Source: Synechococcus sp. WH 8020 | Lineage (GTDB): Bacteria > Cyanobacteriota > Cyanobacteriia > PCC-6307 > Cyanobiaceae | DNA: 64,000 nucleotides | Assembly (NCBI RefSeq): GCF_001040845.1 | Contig: NZ_CP011941.1 | Coordinates: 1,585,893 to 1,649,892 of the forward strand | Direction: 5' to 3' | Part shown: positions 22,588 through 31,270 of the stretch, piece after piece | How positions within the stretch are numbered: the first letter of the stretch is position 1 | Layout of the letters: every line of letters begins with the position of its first letter | Program-made: the position numbers and the translations under genes | The notes under the pieces: model-generated | What the model was told of the DNA's origin: nothing | What the model saw: the letters and a program-made list of their open reading frames with translations, nothing else | Databases searched by the model: none

Positions 22588-23748
22588 ATGAGCAGCCCGT
22601 CTCAAGCACGCCGACGTCAGCTCCGAACCTGGAGGCCCAATCCAGATGGATCAGGGCTTCTTCCGGTCAACGCGATCGATCAAGGAGATGAAACGCCATG
22701 TTGTCTGGTGGATTTAGCCAGCAACGACTATCTCAATCTGGCTCGGCACCCTGAGCTCATCTCGGCTGCGACCGAGGAGATCAACCGAAGCGGAGTGGGC
22801 GCCGGTGGGTCCCGGCTGGTGAGCGGCAGCCGCCCGGTGCATGACCAACTCGAACAACGACTAGCGCACTGGTTAAATCGAGATCGCGTTCTGCTCTACC
22901 CGAGCGGCTTTCAAGCCAATCTTGCCGCCGTTCTTGCGCTCGCGGACCGCCATACGCCAGTGCTAGCGGACAGGCTCTGCCATCACTCCCTACTCACAGG
23001 AGTGCAAGCCAGTGGGGCGCGACTGCAGCGCTTTGCCCACAACGACCTCATCGATCTGAACCGCAAGCTGGAGCGGTGCCGGGATCGACACCCAGGGCAC
23101 AAACCGCTGGTGATCACAGAAAGTCTCTTCAGCATGGAGGGAACCAGTCCCAACCTGAGTGCCATGGCAGAGCTCTGCTCGAGCCACGCTGCCCGACTCC
23201 TAGTCGATGAAGCCCATGCCCTGGGCGTCTTGGGAGATGGAGGACGTGGCCTCAGCCATGCCCTGCCAAACAAGGCAGTGACCCTGCTCAGTGGCACCTT
23301 TGGGAAGGCCTTTGGGAGCGGTGGAGCGTTTCTGGCCTGTGATGCAGACCTCGGCGAAACCCTGCTCCAAACCAGTGGCGCTTTTCGTTACACCACGGCG
23401 TTAGCACCACCCCTTGCCGCAGCAGCGCTCGCAGCGTTAAGGCTGATACAACACCATCCCCATTGGTCGGAAGAGCTCATAGCAACGAGCCAACAGTGGC
23501 GCTCCGCGCTCGCTGCTGCGGGATGGACGCGTCCAGGCGGGACAGGTCCGATTCTCCCCCTGGTCATCGGTTCAGACCAAGCAGCTCTCGATCGCCAACA
23601 GATCCTCGAAGCCGCCGGGCTTTTGAGCATTGCGATCCGCCCCCCCACCGTTCCTGAAGGCACGTCCCGACTCCGTCTGGTGGTGCGTCGGAGCCTGCCC
23701 GATGGGACATTGGACGCACTGCTGCACGCCCTCTCTCTGGGCTCGTAG
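22588..23748 (+). CDS. bioF: 8-amino-7-oxononanoate synthase
   Basis: PLP enzyme joining pimeloyl-ACP and alanine in biotin synthesis. It has 386 residues. VDLASNDYLNLARHPELI is the conserved N-terminal segment, GAGGSRLVSGSRPVHDQLE the glycine-rich region, LLVDEAHALGVLGDGGRG holds the PLP-contacting Asp/His, and the Schiff-base Lys is in LLSGTFGKAFGSGGAF. First gene of a tight bio operon; the next gene starts 7 nt after its stop. Confidence 0.96.
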   Translation: MSSPSQARRRQLRTWRPNPDGSGLLPVNAIDQGDETPCCLVDLASNDYLNLARHPELISAATEEINRSGVGAGGSRLVSGSRPVHDQLEQRLAHWLNRDRVLLYPSGFQANLAAVLALADRHTPVLADRLCHHSLLTGVQASGARLQRFAHNDLIDLNRKLERCRDRHPGHKPLVITESLFSMEGTSPNLSAMAELCSSHAARLLVDEAHALGVLGDGGRGLSHALPNKAVTLLSGTFGKAFGSGGAFLACDADLGETLLQTSGAFRYTTALAPPLAAAALAALRLIQHHPHWSEELIATSQQWRSALAAAGWTRPGGTGPILPLVIGSDQAALDRQQILEAAGLLSIAIRPPTVPEGTSRLRLVVRRSLPDGTLDALLHALSLGS

Positions 23749-23754
23749 ATCCCG

Positions 23755-24480
23755 ATGAAACAGGTGATTGCCATGCACGGCTGGGGCGAAGACAGCCATT
23801 CATGGGTGCCCTGGATCCGGCATTTCAAGCATCACTGTTGGTCTTGGCAAAGCGGTGAACGGGGGTATGGCAACCGCCAAGAGCACATGCCCTTTTGGCA
23901 AGACGATCAAGATCCCTTAGAACTGCAACGCCGCGTGGTGATTGCCCACTCCCTAGGGCCGCATCTGCTCCCGGATGCCGTGTTCACCAAAGCCACCGAC
24001 GTGGTTTTGCTCGCAAGTTTTTCCAGATTTGTGCCGCAAGGACCCAAAGGTCGAGCTCTCAAAACTGGTTTGAAGAGCATGCGCCGATGCCTTGATAGCG
24101 AAGCTGAAGCTGAGATGCTCACAACCTTCTTAAAGCGGGCAGCAGCGCCATCGCCACCAGACCGCCTCCCACGCGGCCCCATCCATGAAGGACTGTCGAG
24201 GGAGGGCCGTGAACGCTTAACCGACGACTTAGATCGGCTCATCGCAAGCGCAGAGTTACCGCTGGGGCTGCAAGCAACAGCAAGAGTGCTGGTCGTAGAG
24301 GCAGCCCAAGACGCGATTGTGGTGCCAGCCGCAAGACAAGAGCTGCGCGATGCCGTTCAGACCCGACTGCAGCATCCAGCAGAACACTGGTGCCTACCCG
24401 GTAGCGGGCATGCATTGTTGGTGCCAGAGCTGCTGATACGAATCCAGCGATGGCTTGATCAGGCTCCTGGAGAGACATGA
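23755..24480 (+). CDS. bioK: BioK-like pimeloyl-ACP methyl ester esterase (alpha/beta hydrolase)
   Basis: A 241-residue alpha/beta hydrolase between bioF and bioC, the place for the esterase that frees pimeloyl-ACP from its methyl ester. The N-terminal MHGWGEDSHSW supplies an oxyanion-type HGW motif. The nucleophile elbow is VIAHSLGPHLL with Ser66, so Ala replaces the first Gly of GxSxG. Asp186 (AAQDAIVVP) and His219 (GSGHALLV) complete a plausible triad. Marine picocyanobacteria use BioK rather than BioH at this position; that assignment rests on context and memory of the family. Confidence 0.82.
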   Translation: MKQVIAMHGWGEDSHSWVPWIRHFKHHCWSWQSGERGYGNRQEHMPFWQDDQDPLELQRRVVIAHSLGPHLLPDAVFTKATDVVLLASFSRFVPQGPKGRALKTGLKSMRRCLDSEAEAEMLTTFLKRAAAPSPPDRLPRGPIHEGLSREGRERLTDDLDRLIASAELPLGLQATARVLVVEAAQDAIVVPAARQELRDAVQTRLQHPAEHWCLPGSGHALLVPELLIRIQRWLDQAPGET

Positions 24481-25232
24481 GCAACACCTGGGGGGCCAAG
24501 GTTCTACGCAGCTTCGATGGCGCAGCAACCCAATACAACCGGGCCGCCCGTCTCCAAACAGCGATGGCCTGGCGACTCGCCGGGCACTGCCAACGGCTCC
24601 CAATTCCATCCGGACGATGGCTGGATCTCGGCAGTGGAACAGGATTGCTTGCCGATGCCATCGAACAACGGAACCCCGGCAAGGTCGTGGAACGCATCGA
24701 TGGAAGCCCCTCCATGCTGGCCCGCCACTCCCGTCCAGACCAGACTCAGCTGTGGGATTTAAATCAACCCTTCCAATTCTGGGACAACGCTCCAACCCTG
24801 ATCACCTCCAGCTTCTGCCTCCACTGGTTGTCCGACCCAGGTACAACACTGAGGCACTGGTTCGATTGTCTAGCTCCAGGTGGCTGGTTAGTTGTGGCGC
24901 TGCCGGTTGCAGGTTGCTTCCCGCAGTGGCACGAAGCGGCCCGCCAAGCGGCAGTCCCCTGCGCAGCTCTGCGTTTCCCAACAACCAGCGCGTTGACGGC
25001 CTCGTTACCGAAACAGCAGATCAGGCAACAACAACAGCTCAACTTCAGCGAACAAGCAAGCCATATCACAGCTCTATTGCGGCCTATGCAGACCATTGGC
25101 GCCGGCACCAGCACCCGCTCAGCTCTCAGCGTGAAGCAGTGGCGTCAACTAAGCGCCCACTGGCCTGATCGTTCAGAGGAAGGGCAGGTCAGATTGACCT
25201 GGTTAATTCAAATCCTGGTGATCGAGCGATGA
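24477..25232 (+). CDS. bioC: malonyl-ACP O-methyltransferase BioC
   Basis: Methylates malonyl-ACP so that fatty-acid enzymes can build pimeloyl-ACP methyl ester. It has 251 residues: KVLRSFDGAATQYNRAARLQ at the N-terminus is typical of BioC, motif I is WLDLGSGTGLLADAI, and LITSSFCLHWLSDPGTTLRH is the motif IV region. Its ATG overlaps the esterase stop by 4 nt, and its own stop overlaps bioD the same way. Confidence 0.93.
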   Translation: MSNTWGAKVLRSFDGAATQYNRAARLQTAMAWRLAGHCQRLPIPSGRWLDLGSGTGLLADAIEQRNPGKVVERIDGSPSMLARHSRPDQTQLWDLNQPFQFWDNAPTLITSSFCLHWLSDPGTTLRHWFDCLAPGGWLVVALPVAGCFPQWHEAARQAAVPCAALRFPTTSALTASLPKQQIRQQQQLNFSEQASHITALLRPMQTIGAGTSTRSALSVKQWRQLSAHWPDRSEEGQVRLTWLIQILVIER

Positions 25233-25894
25233 ACACGCCTCCCCTTCGATTGGTGATTTGCGGAACAGACACCGATGTTGGGAAAACCATCGTTAGCGCC
25301 CTCTTTGTTCAAGGCTTAGAGGCCAGCTATTGGAAGCCAGTCCAAAGCGGCACAGAAGGTGGTGGTGATCGTCAACGGGTCATCGATCTTCTAGACCTTC
25401 CAAAGGAGCGATGGAAAGAAGAAGCCTATGCATTCCAAGCCCCCGTTTCTCCTCACTGGGCTGCCGAACGAGAAGGGCGATGCATTGACCCCAACCAGCT
25501 CCAATTGCCATCAACAGATGGACCGTTGGTGGTGGAGACCGCTGGAGGTCTGATGGTGCCACTCACACGCCACTGGCTGCAAATCCAACAACTCGAACGG
25601 TGGCAGCTTCCAGTGGTGTTGGTAGCCCGGAGTGAATTGGGTACCTTGAACCACACGCTTCTCAGCCTGGAGGCATTGAGAAGACGGAACATTCCGATCC
25701 TTGGGCTGGTGATTAATGGCCCTCCCCACGCCGACAATCCCCACACCCTTAACGAACTCGGCAAGGTCCCGTTGCTGTGCGAATTCCCACCACTGGAGAC
25801 ACTCAATGCCGCAGCTCTTGCCAGGCAATGGCATGTTCAGAACGTGAAAGCTAAGGTCGAAACCGAGATCAATCGTTTACGGGCTTCGAGATGA
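25229..25894 (+). CDS. bioD: dethiobiotin synthetase
   Basis: ATP-dependent carboxylase that closes the ureido ring of dethiobiotin. It has 221 residues. The P-loop is ICGTDTDVGKTIVSALF, the substrate-binding Lys/Ser segment is SYWKPVQSGTEGGGDRQ, and VVETAGGLMVPLTRHW is the conserved ETAGG motif (Glu-Gly-Ala-Gly in many homologues). It overlaps bioC by 4 nt and the following 51-codon frame by 4 nt. Confidence 0.95.
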   Translation: MNTPPLRLVICGTDTDVGKTIVSALFVQGLEASYWKPVQSGTEGGGDRQRVIDLLDLPKERWKEEAYAFQAPVSPHWAAEREGRCIDPNQLQLPSTDGPLVVETAGGLMVPLTRHWLQIQQLERWQLPVVLVARSELGTLNHTLLSLEALRRRNIPILGLVINGPPHADNPHTLNELGKVPLLCEFPPLETLNAAALARQWHVQNVKAKVETEINRLRASR

Positions 25895-26046
25895 ATCGCC
25901 ATCAGACCGGAGTCGCCGTGGCTGTTGCCCTTCTTTGCGCGGGGATTTTAGTGTTATTTACTGACGTCGAAGTTGGACTTGTGCGCTGGATTAACTGTGG
26001 CCCGATCGCTACGGAATCAGAACAAAACAGTGAAATGTGCCGCTGA
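25891..26046 (+). CDS. 51-aa putative membrane peptide inside the bio operon
   Basis: ATG at 25891 overlaps the bioD stop (ATGA) and the frame runs to TGA at 26044-26046. The product has a short basic start (MNRHQTG), one hydrophobic stretch (VAVAVALLCAGILVLF), and a polar tail with two Cys (INCGPIATES and EMC near the end). It lies 44 nt before bioA in the same direction. It is not recognised, but its coupled start and membrane-protein composition argue for translation. Confidence 0.55.
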   Translation: MNRHQTGVAVAVALLCAGILVLFTDVEVGLVRWINCGPIATESEQNSEMCR

Positions 26047-26090
26047 GCTCATCAGAAACGAATTAATCCACTGGCAACTGTAATAACGAA

Positions 26091-27386
26091 GTGCCTCAGC
26101 ATCACCATCCACACCTCTGGCCTCCGTTCACCCAGGTCTCCACAACGCCTCCCTTAGAGAGAGTGCTTCGAGGAGAAGGAGCCCTTCTGTACCGAGATGA
26201 AGGACCTCCTTTAATTGATGCAATTAGCAGCTGGTGGGTGACCTTGCATGGCCATGCCCACCCCCATATCGCGCAAGCCATTGCTCGTCAGGCCGAGACT
26301 CTTGAGCAGGTCATTTTTGCCGAATTCACCCATCCTCAAGCCGAACGCCTTGCCGATCGGTTGGCAGCTAAAACCGGGTTAGAGCGAGTCTTTTTTTCAG
26401 ACAACGGATCCACCGCAGTGGAGGTGGCACTCAAAATCGCCATTCAGTGGTGGCACAACAAGGGAGCACCAAGGCAGCAGATCATCGCCTTCGACGGTGC
26501 CTATCACGGAGATACGTTTGGGGCGATGGCTGTGGGAGCTCGCAGCCTGTTCAGTGAACCCTTTGACCCGCTGTTGTTTCCGGTCGCCCGCATCCCATGG
26601 CCTGCGACATGGTGGGACGACGATCACGTCGAACAAAAGGAACTAACAGCCCTTAATCAGCTCGAAGAAGCCCTCAAAACACCAACCACAGCTGTCATTC
26701 TCGAGCCGCTTGTCCAAGGTGCAGGCGGCATGAGCATGGTGCGCCCCACCTTTCTTCAAGAAGTGGAAAAGCGCGTTCGCAACGCTGGAACCTTGTTGAT
26801 CGCCGACGAAGTCCTTACGGGCTTTGGGCGTTGCGGCGATTTTTTGGCGACTCAACGGGCCGGAGTCCAACCTGATGTCGTGGCGTTGTCCAAAGGACTC
26901 ACCGCTGGATTCCTTCCTATGGGCATCACCATGGCCAGCGGCGCTGTCTTCGACGCCTTCGTTGGCAAGGACCCGAGCGTGACCCTTTGGCATGGCCATA
27001 GTTTTACCGCCAACCCCCTGGGGTGCGCTGCAGCGAACGCAAGTCTGGATCTACTCGAAGAAGAACCTGACAAGTATCTGGAGTTCGAAGCGAGGCATCG
27101 ATCGCGCTTAGAAGTGTTGGCACGGCATCCAGGAATCAGGCGTGTGCGCCTGACGGGGACGATCGCAGCCTTTGATCTCGTCGTCACCGACCAAGAGGGC
27201 TACCTCAACCCTGCTGGGAAGGTCCTGCGCAGGCTGGCGAGAGAACGGGGTGTCCTGGTGCGGCCTCTTGGCCAAGTGGTATACCTGCTTCCTCCGCTAT
27301 GCATTAGCGATGAGCAGCTCGATCACTGCTACGCCGTTCTCCACGAAGCGCTCGACCGTTTGCAAGAGCATGAAGTAACGATCTGA
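26091..27386 (+). CDS. bioA: adenosylmethionine-8-amino-7-oxononanoate aminotransferase
   Basis: PLP aminotransferase that makes 7,8-diaminononanoate using SAM as amino donor. It has 431 residues from a GTG at 26091 (MPQHHHPHLWPPFTQ). Family markers: DAISSWWVTLHGHAHPHI, FFSDNGSTAVEVALKIAIQW, FDGAYHGDTFGAMAVG, LIADEVLTGFGRCGDF, and the Schiff-base Lys in VVALSKGLTAGFLPMG. It closes the bio operon; bioB is not in the window. Confidence 0.96.
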   Translation: MPQHHHPHLWPPFTQVSTTPPLERVLRGEGALLYRDEGPPLIDAISSWWVTLHGHAHPHIAQAIARQAETLEQVIFAEFTHPQAERLADRLAAKTGLERVFFSDNGSTAVEVALKIAIQWWHNKGAPRQQIIAFDGAYHGDTFGAMAVGARSLFSEPFDPLLFPVARIPWPATWWDDDHVEQKELTALNQLEEALKTPTTAVILEPLVQGAGGMSMVRPTFLQEVEKRVRNAGTLLIADEVLTGFGRCGDFLATQRAGVQPDVVALSKGLTAGFLPMGITMASGAVFDAFVGKDPSVTLWHGHSFTANPLGCAAANASLDLLEEEPDKYLEFEARHRSRLEVLARHPGIRRVRLTGTIAAFDLVVTDQEGYLNPAGKVLRRLARERGVLVRPLGQVVYLLPPLCISDEQLDHCYAVLHEALDRLQEHEVTI

Positions 27387-27405
27387 ACAAGCCCGAGCTG
27401 AGCCC

Positions 27406-27663
27406 TCAGGGACCCAGCCGCAGGGCAGCCTCGACGTCGGCACGGGACAGTCCGTAGGGAAACACGCAAGGGCGAGGTGCTTCCGTTGGGCTCCAGATCA
27501 CCGCGAGATCCGTTTGTTGCAGACGGATCTCAGCCGTCCATCCCTGTTCCTGCCAGGACCAGCCACACGGATCATCCGCCAGCCGCTGCGCTCCAAGCTG
27601 CTGGAGCCAATGCTCAAGAGCCTGCAGCGAATGCTGATTTAAAGGAGTTTCTGCTGGAGGCAT
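27406..27663 (-). CDS. DUF3143 family protein
   Basis: Small soluble protein of unknown role found in cyanobacteria. The ATG at 27663 gives 85 residues ([20 protein letters not shown]); six more codons are open upstream. It shows the family's Trp-rich core (DDPCGWSWQEQGWTAEIRL) and the PCVFPYGLSRADVEAAL end. Its 5' end overlaps the 3' end of the J-domain gene by about 50 nt in another frame, so the two are probably translated from one transcript. Confidence 0.8.
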   Translation of the reverse strand: MPPAETPLNQHSLQALEHWLQQLGAQRLADDPCGWSWQEQGWTAEIRLQQTDLAVIWSPTEAPRPCVFPYGLSRADVEAALRLGP

Positions 27664-28144
27664 CGACACCATCAAGGACATCCCGAATCAACGGCTCCTC
27701 TTGAGTCTGCTCGGCCACCAGCCAACTGGGCTGAACCTGAAGCTCCATGCCCCGACTCCAGGCCACTCCGACTGCCAGCGATACACACAAAAGCAAGGCC
27801 CCAAGCAGCATCAACAGTGACAACCACTCCCCTCCTGAGAGTGGTCTTCGCTCACCAATGGCCGTTGAAGAAGACACTGCAGGAGAGGGCAGCGGAGCGT
27901 GCTGCTGTTGCCAAAGCTGATCCTGCTGGATGAGTTGAGCGTCATAAAGCCGACGCAACGAGGGATCAGCCAACTGGTCATAGGCCTCACGCAACAGCTG
28001 GAATTGGCGAGCTGCTTCAGCGGCAGGCAACGTTGTGGTGTCTGGATGCACCGACTTACTGAGACGTCGAAAGGCGCGACGCAAGGTCTCGGCGTCCACG
28101 CCACGGCCCACTCCTAACCGTTCGTAATGGGTCGTGGCCGACAT
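27614..28144 (-). CDS. membrane-anchored J-domain protein
   Basis: DnaJ-type cochaperone of 176 residues from the ATG at 28144 ([20 protein letters not shown]). The J domain covers about residues 6-70 with the HPD motif in [13 protein letters not shown] Ser/Pro-rich linker and one membrane segment ([20 protein letters not shown]) follow, then a short tail. It lacks the Gly/Phe and zinc-finger regions of full DnaJ. The frame is open 25 codons further upstream, which I reject. It is divergent from rsmG. Confidence 0.85.
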   Translation of the reverse strand: MSATTHYERLGVGRGVDAETLRRAFRRLSKSVHPDTTTLPAAEAARQFQLLREAYDQLADPSLRRLYDAQLIQQDQLWQQQHAPLPSPAVSSSTAIGERRPLSGGEWLSLLMLLGALLLCVSLAVGVAWSRGMELQVQPSWLVAEQTQEEPLIRDVLDGVDASSRNSFKSAFAAGS

Positions 28145-28206
28145 CACGTCCTGTTCGAGCCGAATCACGAAGGTGCATTGTAGGAAGAGTCGCTGCCCTG
28201 GCAGCC

Positions 28207-28971
28207 ATGCCAGAAGCAAACAGCTTTTCTGATGCCGGGCCTGACCTATGGCACTGTCTGGGCTGGCAACCCAATGACACCCAGCTCTCGCAACTCAAAG
28301 AGCTACAAGCCCTGCTGCGCCATTGGAACAGCAAGGTGAATCTCACCCGTTTGGTCGAGAACGAGGAGTTCTGGATCGCCCAGGTCTTTGACAGTCTTTG
28401 GCCTCTCGACAAAGAGCTACGCACCCCCGATCTATCGCGTCGCTGCATTGATGTAGGCACTGGCGGCGGGTTTCCTGGCCTCGCTGTCGCCATCGCCCTA
28501 CCGGGGACCACACTCACCCTTGTTGATTCAGTCGGTCGGAAAACTGCTGCAGTGGAATCAATGGCCAACTCGCTTGGTTTAGAGGCTCGCGTGGACGTCC
28601 GCACCGAGCGCGTTGAGGTGACAGGTCAGGAGCGGTCCTGTCGTGGGACGTTCGACTTAGCGATGGCCAGAGCCGTGGCCACACCCTCAGTGGTGGCGGA
28701 ATATCTCGTGCCCCTTCTGGCCCATCAGGGTCAGGCGCTGCTCTATCGCGGCCACTGGAGTGATGACGACGAAGCGAAACTGAAACGAGCCTTGGTTCCC
28801 CTCAAAGCCAAACTTGCGGACTGCAAGCAGATCAACCTGCCAGCTGGACGGGGGCTGCGCACGTTGGTTCGCATTGAGCCCCTGGCTCCCTGTCCCAAGA
28901 GCTATCCCCGCCCAGTAGGGCTACCTAGCCGTCTGCCCCTGGGCGATCAGGCTGACGACAAACGTTCCTGA
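28207..28971 (+). CDS. rsmG: 16S rRNA (guanine-N7) methyltransferase RsmG
   Basis: Methylates G527 (E. coli numbering) of 16S rRNA. It has 254 residues. The SAM-binding motif is [20 protein letters not shown] and the next acidic strand is [31 protein letters not shown] matches the family's N-terminal helix. Length is slightly above the E. coli protein because of a C-terminal Pro-rich tail. It is convergent with the aldo/keto reductase, sharing 25 nt. Confidence 0.95.
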   Translation: MPEANSFSDAGPDLWHCLGWQPNDTQLSQLKELQALLRHWNSKVNLTRLVENEEFWIAQVFDSLWPLDKELRTPDLSRRCIDVGTGGGFPGLAVAIALPGTTLTLVDSVGRKTAAVESMANSLGLEARVDVRTERVEVTGQERSCRGTFDLAMARAVATPSVVAEYLVPLLAHQGQALLYRGHWSDDDEAKLKRALVPLKAKLADCKQINLPAGRGLRTLVRIEPLAPCPKSYPRPVGLPSRLPLGDQADDKRS

Positions 28972-30164
28972 GGAACGCCACCAACCCGTTGCTTTAAACC
29001 CCTCAGCAATCCTGGGATCGTTTCAGCCCATGGGCTTTGGTTCAAAACAGCCCGGAGGTCTGTCTCGCTGACCTCCTGATCCAGAGCGTCAGCATTGGCA
29101 CCAGGAGCCCAATGTCCTGCATGACCAAGAATTCCATAACGCGCCCTGGCATAACTCTCCAAATCCCAAGCCTCAATCAAATTGTGAAGCCAGAGCAACA
29201 CAGGAAGATTGATGTTCCCTGGCGTGTCTTTCCAATGGGGCAAACCTTCACGCCAAGTCATCAGCCAAGGCTCACCAAGGGCCTGTAGAGCTTGCGTCTG
29301 CAACCGATCTTGAATCGGGGAGATCAGCGCTCCAGCGGTATCGAGTTGCTGGACAGCCTCAAGATGCAGATCAAGATCACTCGGCCTGGACGCTCCAACA
29401 CTGATGGTGTGAACCCGCGGGTCACGCAGACAAAACAGATCGTTAAACACGATCGGGTGCAGGGGAGCGCAGAGCTGCTTCAACAGCAGCGAAGGGGTAT
29501 GGAGATGGCCACCCTTGTCGGTGGGACTAATGATGAACACGCCCATGTCATGGCGTTGGGCGGCGACCAACGCAGGTTCGTTGTCTTGCCGGATGTAGTA
29601 CCAATGCAAATTCACATAATCGAATGCATCAGAGTTGATCGCAGCTTCGATGACGCTGGTTTCAGCATGAGTCGAAAACCCCACATGGTCGATACGTCCC
29701 TCTTGCTGCCAGCGGCGCACCACCTCCATACAGCCGCCTGGACGCAGCGTTTGCTCCAGATGATCCAACCTGTTGATGCCATGAATCGCCAGCAACTCAA
29801 TTCGCCGAACGTTTAGGCGCTCCAGGCTGAGTTCGAGCTCGGCTTCAAACATCGCAGGGTCGTCCCGAGGGGGCACCTTGGTTTGAAGGATGCGATCTGG
29901 ATCAGGTGAATGGGGGAGGGCCCAGCCAAGTTGCCGCTCGGAGCTGCCGTAATGCCGAGCTGTTTCCACATGGTGAAATCCAAGCTCCACCGCACGGTGG
30001 AGTGTCGTCTGCACCGTGCATTGAGCCTCCTGAGTAATTACCTCAGCCTCAAGATCCGACCAACTCTGCTGAAACCTCATCCCCCCCAGGGACAGGACTG
30101 GCATTGCTAGCTCTGTGCGACCAAAGCGTCGTGTTGGCAAAGCCAAGGAAGCCTGTGATGCCAT
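28947..30164 (-). CDS. aldo/keto reductase
   Basis: A 405-residue NADPH-type oxidoreductase. The barrel part shows [20 protein letters not shown], the catalytic Asp/Tyr-type segment [16 protein letters not shown], and the His in [15 protein letters not shown]. Cofactor-binding residues are around [13 protein letters not shown]. The C-terminal 110 residues are longer than in classical family members and have no obvious Cys cluster. It starts 5 nt after the ferredoxin stop, so electron transfer between the two is possible. Substrate unknown. Confidence 0.85.
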   Translation of the reverse strand: MASQASLALPTRRFGRTELAMPVLSLGGMRFQQSWSDLEAEVITQEAQCTVQTTLHRAVELGFHHVETARHYGSSERQLGWALPHSPDPDRILQTKVPPRDDPAMFEAELELSLERLNVRRIELLAIHGINRLDHLEQTLRPGGCMEVVRRWQQEGRIDHVGFSTHAETSVIEAAINSDAFDYVNLHWYYIRQDNEPALVAAQRHDMGVFIISPTDKGGHLHTPSLLLKQLCAPLHPIVFNDLFCLRDPRVHTISVGASRPSDLDLHLEAVQQLDTAGALISPIQDRLQTQALQALGEPWLMTWREGLPHWKDTPGNINLPVLLWLHNLIEAWDLESYARARYGILGHAGHWAPGANADALDQEVSETDLRAVLNQSPWAETIPGLLRGLKQRVGGVPQERLSSA

Positions 30165-30169
30165 CGAGT

Positions 30170-30607
30170 TCAGTCTTGAGGCTGCCGAGGAAGAATGCGT
30201 CTTGGACGAGCAGGTGAGGGAAGCCCGAGCGGTAGAAGCTCCTGAGCGTCGAGCTGCGCTTGGAGCCCCTCGAGGTCATCAAAGGCAACCCAGTGAATGC
30301 AGTCCACGGGACAGGTTTCAATGGCCTCTTGAATCCGCGCAGAACTGTCCCCGTCCTGGCGAATCGCACGCGAGCGCCCCAAATTGGGCTCGATGATGAA
30401 GGTGTTGCAAGCCACATGAGCGCAATACCTGCAGCCAATACAAATAGCCTCATCAACCCACACCGCTTTTTCAGCGAGAGCACCACCCAAGACGGGTTCC
30501 ATCCCAGAGCATTGATGATCCTCAAGAGAGGAGGCGCTGTAAGCAACGGCGGGATTACCGGAGGAGGCATTCACGGGTTGATCGTCCACCCGCTGTGAAT
30601 CAGGCAT
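30170..30607 (-). CDS. [4Fe-4S] ferredoxin-like protein
   Basis: The ATG at 30607 overlaps the Ycf35 gene end and gives 145 residues (MPDSQRVDDQPVNASS). The cluster region is residues 50-105: CIGCRYC (Cys56, 59, 62), Cys67, and TCPVDC (Cys99, 103). This supports one [4Fe-4S] cluster with the last ligand before Pro. The N- and C-terminal arms are polar. Similar ferredoxin domains occur fused to J domains in plants. It is encoded between Ycf35 and the aldo/keto reductase, both within a few nucleotides. Confidence 0.85.
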   Translation of the reverse strand: MPDSQRVDDQPVNASSGNPAVAYSASSLEDHQCSGMEPVLGGALAEKAVWVDEAICIGCRYCAHVACNTFIIEPNLGRSRAIRQDGDSSARIQEAIETCPVDCIHWVAFDDLEGLQAQLDAQELLPLGLPSPARPRRILPRQPQD

Positions 30608-30992
30608 CCCAACGGGTAACGACAAGCTCGATCGATCCATCCTGACAATCACGCTGCTCGGCAACGTCAAAGCCCTCGGAAAGGGAAGCTTTCAACACCG
30701 TGTTGAGGGCGTAGCGCTGCGTGAGACGAGACAAAAAACGCTCAATTGGCACGGACTGGCGCCACAAATCCAGGTCGGTCACAAACTCATAGGCACCGTT
30801 GGATTCATTCCATACGAAGCCGAAATCAGCAGACTCCTGAAGGGTGACCGCCAATTCAGCTTCCACGGTTTGGCCGCGATATCCGCGTACGGGATGACCT
30901 CCCTGTTTGGGCTCATACCCAAGGTCTTCGAGGGCAGAGACTAATGACTCACGCTGGCGAAGTTCCGTTTTGACAGTGCTGAAATGGGACAT
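30600..30992 (-). CDS. ycf35: Ycf35 / DUF1257 family protein
   Basis: Conserved cyanobacterial and red-algal plastid protein of 130 residues, role unknown. It begins MSHFSTVKTELRQRESLVSA and contains the family's GGHPVRGYRGQTVEAELAV and YDLGF-like segment (SADFGFVWNESNGAYEFV). Its ATG overlaps the DUF2997 stop by one base. The stable linkage to DUF2997 and a ferredoxin suggests a shared pathway. Confidence 0.9.
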   Translation of the reverse strand: MSHFSTVKTELRQRESLVSALEDLGYEPKQGGHPVRGYRGQTVEAELAVTLQESADFGFVWNESNGAYEFVTDLDLWRQSVPIERFLSRLTQRYALNTVLKASLSEGFDVAEQRDCQDGSIELVVTRWDA

Positions 30993-31195
30993 CAGGAGGG
31001 CTCGACGAACTGGGACTGGGACTGTGCTTGGGTTGTGACGTAGGCATCAGACGTTGGCTGACGGCGTTCCACCGTGCCTAAAACTGATTCCAAACGTTCC
31101 GTCAGTTGCAGACAAGCGTCACCGACAACGCCTTCCACCTGCTCTTCGACGCGACCGTCTGGACGAATTCGGAAACGAAGCGTGCGCTCAGGCAT
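30992..31195 (-). CDS. DUF2997 family protein
   Basis: Small protein of 67 residues from the ATG at 31195 (MPERTLRFRIRPDGRVEEQV), with the family pattern of a short beta strand followed by CLQLTERLESVLGTVERR. The last part is Gln/Ser-rich. It is first in a set DUF2997-Ycf35-ferredoxin-aldo/keto reductase, each overlapping or nearly touching the next. Function unknown. Confidence 0.85.
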   Translation of the reverse strand: MPERTLRFRIRPDGRVEEQVEGVVGDACLQLTERLESVLGTVERRQPTSDAYVTTQAQSQSQFVEPS

Positions 31196-31270
31196 GCACC
31201 ACACCCAACAATGAACAGATGTTAAAGGCGATATCGCGAAGCTGATGGGTGGTGGTGTCAGTTCGTCCGA

